Below the pieces are notes generated by a model that saw only the letters and a list, made by a program, of their open reading frames with translations, was not told the DNA's origin and did not search any database. A stretch of 64,000 bases of DNA from Clostridia bacterium (GTDB lineage: Bacteria > Bacillota > Clostridia > Christensenellales > Borkfalkiaceae): positions 62,001 to 126,000 of the forward strand of contig JAIDVM010000015.1 of assembly GCA_029059705.1 (NCBI GenBank). The letters run 5' to 3'. Shown in pieces: positions 36,350 to 43,359 of the stretch. The stretch's first letter is position 1. Each line of letters starts with the position of its first letter. The position numbers and the translations under genes were made by a program.

Positions 36350-36610
36350 ATGAAATCCGTAATCGAAGAAATTTATTTAAATAAGCCAGATAACGAGGAC
36401 GGTGAAAAAACCGAAAATTACCGCAAGATACGTAAAGAGGCGGAGGAGGTAATCGAGCGCATAAAAGCTTTTTTGCCCGACGGACAAAAGGAGCAGCTTG
36501 CAAAGCTATATAATTTAATGTGCTATCTTGTCAATGAACAAGGTCTTGCCGCATATAAACAAGGCTTTAAAGAGGGCGTGCTCCTTGCCTATGAAACCTT
36601 TAACCCGTAA
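36350..36610 (+). CDS. DUF6809-type small helical protein (locus 1)
   Basis: 86 residues from the ATG at 36350, with GAGGCGAG upstream; an ATG at 36335 lies within that ribosome site and is rejected. It begins KSVIEEIYLN and ends AAYKQGFKEGVLLAYETF, matching the DUF6809 pattern and the second copy at 47762-48034. All-helical, acidic, cytosolic. Function unknown. It is divergent from Xre regulators in both loci. Confidence 0.75.
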   Translation: MKSVIEEIYLNKPDNEDGEKTENYRKIRKEAEEVIERIKAFLPDGQKEQLAKLYNLMCYLVNEQGLAAYKQGFKEGVLLAYETFNP

Positions 36611-36622
36611 GTTGCCATCAAA

Positions 36623-36652
36623 AAAAGCCCGCGATTTTCAATCGCGGGCTTT
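36623..36652. terminator. Hairpin terminator at right edge of the Xre cluster
   Basis: AAAGCCCGCGATT, loop TTC, AATCGCGGGCTTT; serves the DUF6809 gene and the convergent dapB gene. It is the exact inverse of the hairpin at 35573-35603. Confidence 0.8.
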
Positions 36653-36673
36653 CATTAATCCCGAAAATTAAAT

Positions 36674-37429
36674 TTACAAATTCTCCAAAACGTCGGTCAT
36701 GTCGTAAAGCCCCGCGCCTTTGCCGCAAATCCATTTTGCCGCCTTAATAGCGCCCGCCGCAAACACCTTTTTCGAGCGCGCCGAGTGCGAAAGAGTAATA
36801 ATTTCGTCCTCGCCCGCAAACATAACCTCGTGCTCGCCCACGATAGTGCCGCCGCGCACCGCGTGAATACCTATTTCCGCCCCGCGTTTCCCTACTGCGC
36901 CCTCGCGTCCGTTTACAAAATCCTTCTTTCCGCCAAACGCCGAGTTTGCGCCGTCCGCAAGCATTAACGCCGTGCCCGAAGGCGCGTCAACCTTTTTGTT
37001 GTGGTGCCGTTCTATTATTTCGATGTCGAATTTCTCGCCCAGCGTTTGCGCGGCTTCCTTAACAAGCTTTACAAGCAGGTTCACGCCCAAGGAAAAATTC
37101 GCCGTCTTAAAAACGGCGGTCTTTTTCGCCGCTTCGTTAATCATTTTTACGTGTTCTTCGTTATATCCCGTCGCCGCCAAAACCATGGGCTTTTTGTTTT
37201 TAACCGCCCATTCCAGCTCGCCCTTCAAAGCGGCGGGGGAGGAGAAGTCCACAACCACGTCCACAGGCTCGCAAACGTCGTTAAACGAGGCATATACAGG
37301 CGTCTTTGCGCTTTCGGGCGCTCTTAAATCGACCCCGCAAACGACTTCAACTTCGCTGTCCGCGGCGCACAAATCAACAACGTTTTTGCCCATCGCGCCG
37401 CCTATGCCGCAAACCAAAATCTTTACCAT
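36674..37429 (-). CDS. dapB: 4-hydroxy-tetrahydrodipicolinate reductase
   Basis: 251 residues. NAD(P) motif VCGIGGAMGKNV, VDFSSPAAL, active-site block ERHHNKKVDAPSGTAL. It reduces the DapA product in the lysine and diaminopimelate route. It overlaps the dapA end by 7 bases and is the last gene of asd-dapA-dapB. Confidence 0.96.
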   Translation of the reverse strand: MVKILVCGIGGAMGKNVVDLCAADSEVEVVCGVDLRAPESAKTPVYASFNDVCEPVDVVVDFSSPAALKGELEWAVKNKKPMVLAATGYNEEHVKMINEAAKKTAVFKTANFSLGVNLLVKLVKEAAQTLGEKFDIEIIERHHNKKVDAPSGTALMLADGANSAFGGKKDFVNGREGAVGKRGAEIGIHAVRGGTIVGEHEVMFAGEDEIITLSHSARSKKVFAAGAIKAAKWICGKGAGLYDMTDVLENL

Positions 37430-38316
37430 ACTTTTTTCAACCCCGCATTGTCAATTGCGTTTTGTAAAATAATTTTGTTCTTTTCTTCAAGCTCCGTCAG
37501 CGGCGAACGCGGCGTTCCCGCCTTAAAGCCAAGCATATTATACGCGGCTTTTACGGGTATGGGGTTCACCTCCAAAAAGCACGCGTCCTCCAAAGGCAGC
37601 AAAAAGTCCTGAACTTCGTTCGCCTCGTCAAGGTTGCCCGCCTTTACAAGGTTATACATTTTCTTTACAAGCGCGGGCGCGATGTTGGAGGTGACCGAAA
37701 TTAAGCCCGCCCCGCCTATGGCAAGCATTGGCAGGTTTAAAAAATCCTCGCCGGAATACAAATCCATCTTCCCGCGGATTCTGCGCATGGTCTCGCACAC
37801 CTGCGCCATGTTGCCGCTCGCTTCCTTTATGCCAGCCATATTAGCAAGGGTTGCTAATTTTTCCGCCGTTTCGGGCAGAATATTCACAGCCGTGCGCGAG
37901 GGCACGTTGTATGCGATTACGGGGATTTTAACCGCGTCGCAAACCGCTTTGTAATATTCGAAAAGCCCCGCCTGCGTGCATTTGTTGTAATAGGGAGTAA
38001 CCACCAGAACGCCGTCCGCGCCCAGTTCTTCGGCGCGCTTCGAAGCGGCAACCGCCTTAGCCGTGTCGTTGCTGCCCGTGCCGATTATAATTTTAATTTT
38101 TCCCGCGGCTTTTTTAACGGCGTACTTAATGGTGGCAACCTTTTCGTCCTCGGTCATGGTTGCAGGCTCGCCCGTCGTTCCCAAAACCACCAAAGCGTCG
38201 GCGCCGCCGTCAATCTGATATTCAATCATTTTGCCGAACTCTTCAAAGTTCACGCCGTTTTTATCGAACGGCGTAACCATCGCCGTAATAATCCCGTCAC
38301 AAAACCCAATCATCAT
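37423..38316 (-). CDS. dapA: 4-hydroxy-tetrahydrodipicolinate synthase
   Basis: 297 residues. TIM-barrel aldolase with LVVLGTTGEPATM, the IAYNVPSRTA block holding the catalytic Tyr, and the Schiff-base Lys in AGIKEASGN. It condenses pyruvate and aspartate semialdehyde. AGAGG precedes the start; the second ATG (38313) has better spacing and is equally possible. Middle gene of the lysine operon. Confidence 0.96.
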   Translation of the reverse strand: MMIGFCDGIITAMVTPFDKNGVNFEEFGKMIEYQIDGGADALVVLGTTGEPATMTEDEKVATIKYAVKKAAGKIKIIIGTGSNDTAKAVAASKRAEELGADGVLVVTPYYNKCTQAGLFEYYKAVCDAVKIPVIAYNVPSRTAVNILPETAEKLATLANMAGIKEASGNMAQVCETMRRIRGKMDLYSGEDFLNLPMLAIGGAGLISVTSNIAPALVKKMYNLVKAGNLDEANEVQDFLLPLEDACFLEVNPIPVKAAYNMLGFKAGTPRSPLTELEEKNKIILQNAIDNAGLKKVW

Positions 38317-38415
38317 AAACCTCTTTTTGTTTTCAAAATAACCGCGTAATCCGCGCGTTTTTTAAATTGCCCCGTATATATATTGTAATCAATCGCCTTC
38401 GCAAATGTTACGCGC

Positions 38416-39492
38416 CTAATCAAAATACCCTTTCGCCGCAAGCAGTTCGGCAAGTAAAACCGCGCCGCCCGCCGCGCCCCTTAACGTGTTGTGCGAAAAC
38501 CCGATAAACTTGTAATCGAACAAATTATCCTCGCGCAAACGCCCCGCGCAAACCGCCATGCCGTTTTCGGTGTATCTGTCCAGCTTGGGCTGGGGGCGGT
38601 TGTCTTCCTCGAAATAATGAATAAACTCAGCGGGGGCGGAGGGCAGCTTCAAGGTCTGCGGCTCGCCGTAAAATTCTTTCCACGCCTTTAAAATCTCTTC
38701 CTTTGTCGGCTTAGTTTCAAACTTAACAAAGCACGCCGCCGTATGCCCGTCCGAAACGGGTACTCTCACGCATTGCGCCGTGATGACGGGCGCGTCCGCG
38801 GGCACGATTTTGCCGTCTGAAATTTCGCCCCAGATTTTTAAAGGCTCTTTTTCGCTCTTTTCTTCCTCGCCGCCGATGTAAGGTATAACGTTGTCCAAAA
38901 TTTCGGGCATCGTTTCAAAGGTCTTGCCCGCGCCCGAAATTGCCTGATAAGTGCAAACCGCCGCGCTTACAATTCCGAATTTCTTCAACGGGTGCAAAAG
39001 GGGCACGTAGGATTGCAGCGAGCAGTTGCTCTTAACCGCAACAAACCCGCGCTTAGTCCCAAGCCGTTTTTTCTGCGCCGCAATAACTTGCAGGTGCTCG
39101 GCGTTTATTTCGGGAATAATCATCGGCACGTCGTCCGTAAAACGGTGCGCCGAATTGTTCGAAACGATAGGGCACTCTGATTTAGCGTAAGCCGTTTCAA
39201 GCTCTTTAATGTCGTTTTTGGGCATGTTCACCGCGCAAAAGCAAAAATCCACTTTTTGTGCAATGGCTTTCATGTCCGCCGACGCGTCCATAACGGTTAC
39301 GTTTGCAAACTTTTCGGGCATAGGCTCGGCAAGGTGCCACTTTTTAACCGCGTCCTTATATTTTTTGCCCGCCGAAGAGGCGGAGGCGGCAAGGCACGCA
39401 ACCTCGAATTGCGGGTGGTTTGCAAGCAGCAGCAAAAACCGCTGTCCAACCATGCCCGTCGCACCGATAACGCCAACTTTATACTTTTTCAT
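38416..39492 (-). CDS. asd: Aspartate-semialdehyde dehydrogenase
   Basis: 358 residues from the ATG at 39492, preceded by AAGGAG. NADP motif GVIGATGMVGQRF, the active-site Cys in VKSNCSLQSY, and SDGHTAACF typical of the longer archaeal/fungal-like Asd form. It makes aspartate semialdehyde for lysine, DAP, threonine and methionine. First gene of the operon; its leader holds a lysine riboswitch and an R2 copy. Confidence 0.94.
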   Translation of the reverse strand: MKKYKVGVIGATGMVGQRFLLLLANHPQFEVACLAASASSAGKKYKDAVKKWHLAEPMPEKFANVTVMDASADMKAIAQKVDFCFCAVNMPKNDIKELETAYAKSECPIVSNNSAHRFTDDVPMIIPEINAEHLQVIAAQKKRLGTKRGFVAVKSNCSLQSYVPLLHPLKKFGIVSAAVCTYQAISGAGKTFETMPEILDNVIPYIGGEEEKSEKEPLKIWGEISDGKIVPADAPVITAQCVRVPVSDGHTAACFVKFETKPTKEEILKAWKEFYGEPQTLKLPSAPAEFIHYFEEDNRPQPKLDRYTENGMAVCAGRLREDNLFDYKFIGFSHNTLRGAAGGAVLLAELLAAKGYFD

Positions 39493-39506
39493 AATTTTCT
39501 CCTTTT

Positions 39507-39627
39507 TAAAACGCATATAAGCGGCGCAATACGGCGTTGCGTTCCGCTTTTTTCGGTTACATACTTCTGTGTATGCGCCCTCAAAAAATGCTCGCGCTCC
39601 TTGTCTTGCTTGCTTCTCTGCGTTTTA
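39507..39627 (+). repeat. R2 structured repeat, copy 2 (in the asd leader, opposite orientation)
   Basis: Ends AAAACGCA and TGCGTTTT; apical stem CATAC/GTATG (39560-39564 with 39571-39575); middle stem TTTTTT/AAAAAA (39548-39553 with 39583-39588). The stems differ in sequence from the other copies but still pair. It abuts the asd ribosome site. Confidence 0.85.
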
Positions 39628-39644
39628 TGCTAGTCGTTTCCCTC

Positions 39645-39672
39645 TGTCATTCTGAGACTTGTCGAAGAATCC
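39645..39672 (+). repeat. R1 dispersed repeat
   Basis: TGTCATTCTGAGACTTGTCG then AAGAATCCC, between R2 copy 2 and the riboswitch terminator. Confidence 0.8.
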
Positions 39673-39673
39673 C

Positions 39674-39703
39674 GAAAAACAAAAAGACAGCTTGCGCTGC
39701 CCT
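39674..39703 (-). terminator. Attenuator terminator of the lysine riboswitch
   Basis: On the minus strand GGCAGC, GCAA loop, GCTGTC, then TTTTTGTTTTT. Placed directly after the aptamer, it fits transcription attenuation of asd-dapA-dapB. Confidence 0.75.
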
Positions 39704-39725
39704 CCGAAACGTCATAAATCAAAAC

Positions 39726-39900
39726 GGCATTAGCGCAACACTAAAAGTGACAGTCGCAAGGGTATTAACCCGTGCGCCCGACGCGGGGCAAGGCAGCCCG
39801 CACCTCGGCGGAGGCGCCCTTTTGCCGCAACTTCAACGGAATTTCCCTTAAAAATCCCTCCGTCCGCGGTTACTTTTGCCCGTCCGCTCCTCTGAATGCT
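39726..39900 (-). promoter_or_regulatory. Lysine riboswitch (L box)
   Basis: Read on the minus strand: closing stem GCATT/AATGC (39895-39899 with 39727-39731), AGAGGAGCG (39885-39893), an AAAAGTA turn, AAAGGGCGCC followed by CGCCGAGG, the hairpin GGGTTAATACCC (39760-39771), and ACTGTCA (39748-39754). These blocks, in this order, match the lysine aptamer as known from Bacillus lysC and Thermotoga asd. Position ahead of asd-dapA-dapB agrees. Lysine binding would favour the terminator at 39674-39703. Confidence 0.85.
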
Positions 39901-39905
39901 CTTAA

Positions 39906-39934
39906 ATAATATCACGCCGCGGCGATAAAGTAAA
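39906..39934 (-). promoter_or_regulatory. Promoter of the lysine operon
   Basis: On the minus strand TTTACT (39929-39934), a 17-base spacer and TATTAT (39906-39911); transcription would start at the riboswitch 5' end. Confidence 0.75.
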
Positions 39935-39977
39935 GAAATTTCACTCACAAAAAAATTTTTCCACTCGTTATTTTGAA

Positions 39978-40006
39978 TTGACATAGCCATTTTATTATAG
40001 TAAAAT
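39978..40006 (+). promoter_or_regulatory. Promoter of the 40062 surface protein gene
   Basis: TTGACA (39978-39983), a 17-base spacer and TAAAAT (40001-40006). Divergent from the lysine operon promoter about 45 bases away. Confidence 0.75.
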
Positions 40007-40061
40007 AAACAAGTACAATTATAAATAGTAACGCGCCCGCGGGCGCAAATGTGAGAAAGAT

Positions 40062-42572
40062 ATGAAGTCTTTAAAAATCAGGTTAAGTATAATTTTGGCG
40101 CTTGCCGTAACATTCCTTGCGGCAGTCGGCGCATTTTTCGGCACGGGCATGTTTGCCAGCGCCGACAGGGACACCACGGTAGACGGTTCGTCCACAACCC
40201 TTTTCAATGCTTCGGCGGGCGCTGACCTGCGCGCTCACGAACAGGACGGCGAGGGTGAAGAAAAAGAATATTACACCATGTTCGCCATCAAGGAAAAGGA
40301 CGGCGTGATTTCCTATAAAAAGAACCTCGCATACTGGTGGTATTCCAACACGGCAACCACCACCGAAACGGAAGGCGAGGGCGAAGGCGCTGTCGAAAAG
40401 ACGGTGGAGGACTTAAAAAATCCCACCCGCAGCGAAAAATCCTTCTTCAATATGGAAGTCGGCTTCGAAAATCTCAATTTCGAAAGATATATCATCAAAT
40501 TCGAAAGCCAGCAATATTACAAAACCAAGGACGAAAAAACCTCCAACTACGTAATTTTCGTTCCCTCGAAAACCGAAGAAAATAAAGTCAACGTAATAAT
40601 AACCGACAACAAAGACGAAAAAAATCTTACCGCAGACACGGCTTTTAATAAAGACAAAATCAAAATAGAATTCACGGGCACAACCGAAAACGGCTATTCC
40701 GTAAAAATTTCCGACGAAACTGCAAGCGTAACGGGCGAGTTCGTAAACGTAGGCGGCACCCACGCAAAGTATACTTCAACTTCTTCGCTCACGGTAACGC
40801 CCCTTTCGTTCGAGGCTGAACTCAAAGCTCCCGCCGAAGGCGAAACGGCAGCTCCCGCGCTCTTAACGCTTTATTCGTTAAACGGACAAAGCTTCAAGCT
40901 CAAATCCGCAACAAAGGAAGAGGGCAACGACTATTTCACGGGCACAACCGTTATCGACAACACGCCCCCCGTGCTCTGCCTCGACGACAACGTATCCTTT
41001 ATCAAACGCGGCGAACAAATGTCGTTCGGCTATACGGTAATCGACGTTTTGCAGGCTTACCCCAGCAGCACGCTTTCCTATTATATACTTACCGACAAGC
41101 AGGCAAAGGGCGAGGTTGAAAACTTCAACCCCGAGGACATGTCCGATACAAGTCTTTTCACCGAAATAGTTTCGGGCACCGTCCAGCGCGTAATTCCCCG
41201 CGTAGAGCACTACGTTCCCGAAGCAACGGATTACAACACCCCCAAATTTGACGACAACGTAAAGGTAACCGCGGCTGTTAAGGCTTTCATAAAGCTCACC
41301 GACTATTCTTATACCGGCGGTCTGTCCACTTACGTTTTGGTGGACTGGTATGCCGATAGCGACCTTCTCTTAACGGTAGACGGCAACAAATACCTCGCGG
41401 TTGCAAACGATAATCAGGGCGCAACTTTTGCCTATACCAAAGGCAACGCAAGCACCCCCACCGCGCAGGATTGGAAGGATTTGGTAACCGCTTACCAAAA
41501 GGAAGTAAACAAGGCGGCAAAAAACATAAAGGCGGGCAGCAAAAACTATTTCTATCTCCCCGCTCTCGACAATATCGATACGGGCGCAGCCGAAAAGCAA
41601 AGCCTTCTTGCCGACAACGTTACCGCTTATGAAGATTTAACCTTTTCCATATATTATAATAACGGCTCGCAGCAGTCGCCCGTAACAGGCAAAAAATACA
41701 ACGACTTGTCAATCCCCGTCACAAGGGAAGGCGATTACGGCTTTACCATTTACGCAACCGACGCAGTCAGCGGCGAAATGTATTACTTCGACGAAAACGG
41801 CGAAAAGCAGGAGTTTGCGGCAAGCGACATCTGGGAAATGCACGACGACACCGACGTAAACGACGCGGGTATAAGCAAGAGCGATTATTTGCCTTGGTTC
41901 ACCTTCCACGTAGGCGCGGCGGAATTAAGCATCGAAGAGCCTAAGGAACAGGATATCGCCTACGTTGAAAACGCCGCAAGCGTTTCCTTCGAAATAAACG
42001 GCGTTTCCGGCACCTACAACGCAACCTACACGCTTTATCTGTTCGACAGCGCCGAATATTACAATTACGCTCACGAAGCGCTCACTTACGAAAAGTTTAT
42101 GGAATTAAAACAGCAGCTTTTCGAAAATAAAACCGACTTAAAGGACGAAAACGGCAACCCCGTCAACAGCAGAAGATGGTTCGAAACCATTCAAATAACC
42201 TCGGGCGACAACAGCGTCGACGAAAACAGCGCCGATTATAAAAAGTACGAAGATTATAAGTGGAACGGCTCTTCGAGCTTCGAACCGCAAAACCCCAACT
42301 CGTTCTATCTTGTAACGTGCGAGGTAAAGGGCAACGACGGACAAACGGCTAAGGCGTATATGGGCATAGCCGCAGCTCCCAAGGTGCGCGACCTTGTCGG
42401 CGAAGACACGTGGGTGCAGGACAATATGGTTTCCGTAATTCTCCTTTGCATCGCGGGCGCGTCGCTCATAGGCATAGTCCTTCTTCTCGTAATCAAACCC
42501 AGAAACAAGGGCGACGTAGACGAGGAATTCGAGCTTGAACAAGACAAAAAAGCAAAGAAAAAGCGCAAATAA
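40062..42572 (+). CDS. Large membrane-anchored surface protein of unknown function
   Basis: 836 residues. A signal sequence or anchor (residues 8-32) is followed by about 760 extracytoplasmic residues rich in Asp, Glu, Thr and Tyr, including Ig-like segments (VIDNTPPVLCLDDNVSF; a second FTIYATDAVSG region). One C-terminal transmembrane helix (about 797-818) precedes a charged, Lys-rich tail. This type I layout resembles other uncharacterised gut Clostridia surface proteins. No enzyme motif seen. Monocistronic, with own promoter and terminator. Confidence 0.8.
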   Translation: MKSLKIRLSIILALAVTFLAAVGAFFGTGMFASADRDTTVDGSSTTLFNASAGADLRAHEQDGEGEEKEYYTMFAIKEKDGVISYKKNLAYWWYSNTATTTETEGEGEGAVEKTVEDLKNPTRSEKSFFNMEVGFENLNFERYIIKFESQQYYKTKDEKTSNYVIFVPSKTEENKVNVIITDNKDEKNLTADTAFNKDKIKIEFTGTTENGYSVKISDETASVTGEFVNVGGTHAKYTSTSSLTVTPLSFEAELKAPAEGETAAPALLTLYSLNGQSFKLKSATKEEGNDYFTGTTVIDNTPPVLCLDDNVSFIKRGEQMSFGYTVIDVLQAYPSSTLSYYILTDKQAKGEVENFNPEDMSDTSLFTEIVSGTVQRVIPRVEHYVPEATDYNTPKFDDNVKVTAAVKAFIKLTDYSYTGGLSTYVLVDWYADSDLLLTVDGNKYLAVANDNQGATFAYTKGNASTPTAQDWKDLVTAYQKEVNKAAKNIKAGSKNYFYLPALDNIDTGAAEKQSLLADNVTAYEDLTFSIYYNNGSQQSPVTGKKYNDLSIPVTREGDYGFTIYATDAVSGEMYYFDENGEKQEFAASDIWEMHDDTDVNDAGISKSDYLPWFTFHVGAAELSIEEPKEQDIAYVENAASVSFEINGVSGTYNATYTLYLFDSAEYYNYAHEALTYEKFMELKQQLFENKTDLKDENGNPVNSRRWFETIQITSGDNSVDENSADYKKYEDYKWNGSSSFEPQNPNSFYLVTCEVKGNDGQTAKAYMGIAAAPKVRDLVGEDTWVQDNMVSVILLCIAGASLIGIVLLLVIKPRNKGDVDEEFELEQDKKAKKKRK

Positions 42573-42607
42573 GCTTGCTTTTAAGTAACAAAATTAAATA
42601 ACCTTTT

Positions 42608-42638
42608 ATGCCGAGGCGTTTCCGCCCCGGCATTTTTT
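42608..42638 (+). terminator. Terminator of the surface protein gene
   Basis: ATGCCGAGGCG pairs with CGCCCCGGCAT (one mismatch), followed by TTTTTT. Confidence 0.8.
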
Positions 42639-42676
42639 ATGTAAACACTTGCTAACGCAATTACTGCAAAGGATGT

Positions 42677-42905
42677 TTCGATTACGCTACGCTCCACTCA
42701 ACATGACAAACATAGTGTGTCATTCTGCACCTCTCTCTGTCATTCTGCCCGAGGGCTTTGCTCGAAGGTTTGCGTGTTGCCACGTTTTGTTTAACCTTAC
42801 CAAGTGGTCGCAAAGCGCGCCGCCCGCCTATGCCCCGTCATTCTGAGCAAGGGCGAAGCCCGCGTCGAAGAATCTTTTTGCACAAAAATCTTTTCAAAAA
42901 AATAA
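42677..42905. repeat. R1 repeat cluster in the gap before the ArsR gene
   Basis: The gap between 42639 and the ArsR promoter holds four or five R1 units in varied states: GATGTTTCGATTACGCTACG with CAACATGAC on the left, TGTCATTCTGC twice near 42719-42745, and GTCATTCTGAGCAAGGGCG ending in AAGAATCTTTTTGCAC near 42838-42890. No gene is seen in it. Confidence 0.75.
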
Positions 42906-42914
42906 ATAAAATCC

Positions 42915-42943
42915 TTGACAATTACATATACATATATTATTAT
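42915..42943 (+). promoter_or_regulatory. Promoter of the arsR-P1B ATPase operon
   Basis: TTGACA (42915-42920), a 17-base spacer and TATTAT (42938-42943). Confidence 0.8.
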
Positions 42944-42952
42944 ACTATTATC

Positions 42953-42972
42953 ATATGAATATAGCTTCATAT
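42953..42972. promoter_or_regulatory. ArsR/SmtB-type operator
   Basis: ATATGAA-6-TTCATAT inverted repeat at the expected transcription start, with the AT-rich arms typical of SmtB/CzrA/CadC sites. Autoregulation by the 42991 gene is inferred. Confidence 0.7.
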
Positions 42973-42990
42973 ATAAACAAAGGAGTACTT

Positions 42991-43359
42991 ATGTCAAACA
43001 CAATAAAAAATCAAATCTGCGACGAAGAAGAGGTGCATAAGGCGCGCGTAAAGTCCGCCCTCGGCAACATGCCGTCGGAAGAAAACATAGCCGAGCTTTC
43101 CGAACGCTTTAAAGCCTTGTCCGAAGCTTCCCGCCTTAAAATACTGTTCGCTCTTTCGGGCGGCGAGCTGTGCGTCGAGCACATCACCGAAGCCGTAAAC
43201 GGACTTCAAAGCGCCGTTTCGCACCAGCTCAAAACGCTGCGTTTAAACAAAATCGTCAAGTGCAGAAGAGAGGGCAAAAAAGTCCTCTATTCCGTGTCGG
43301 ACGACCACGTAATCACAATGATAAACGTTGCAAAGGAGCACTTAAACTGCGATGAATAA
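42991..43359 (+). CDS. ArsR/SmtB family metal-sensing repressor
   Basis: 122 residues from the ATG at 42991, with AAAGGAG 7 bases upstream; an ATG at 42955 lies in the operator and is rejected. Winged helix with LKILFALSGGELCVEHI and SAVSHQLKTLR. The last helix carries D-x-H-x10-H-x2-C (DDH...KEHLNC), like the zinc site of SmtB/CzrA but with Cys in the last position. The CadC-type alpha-3 site is incomplete (ELCVEH has one Cys). So Zn or Cd sensing at helix 5 is likely. It overlaps the P1B ATPase gene by 8 bases. Confidence 0.9.
   Translation: MSNTIKNQICDEEEVHKARVKSALGNMPSEENIAELSERFKALSEASRLKILFALSGGELCVEHITEAVNGLQSAVSHQLKTLRLNKIVKCRREGKKVLYSVSDDHVITMINVAKEHLNCDE

Noticed and set aside
42677-42905. 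CRISPR array
   Set aside because: The repeats are R1 units of unequal length, spacing and orientation, with no cas genes.
42955-42990. Earlier ATG for the ArsR gene
   Set aside because: It lies inside the operator and has no ribosome site; the ATG at 42991 has AAAGGAG.
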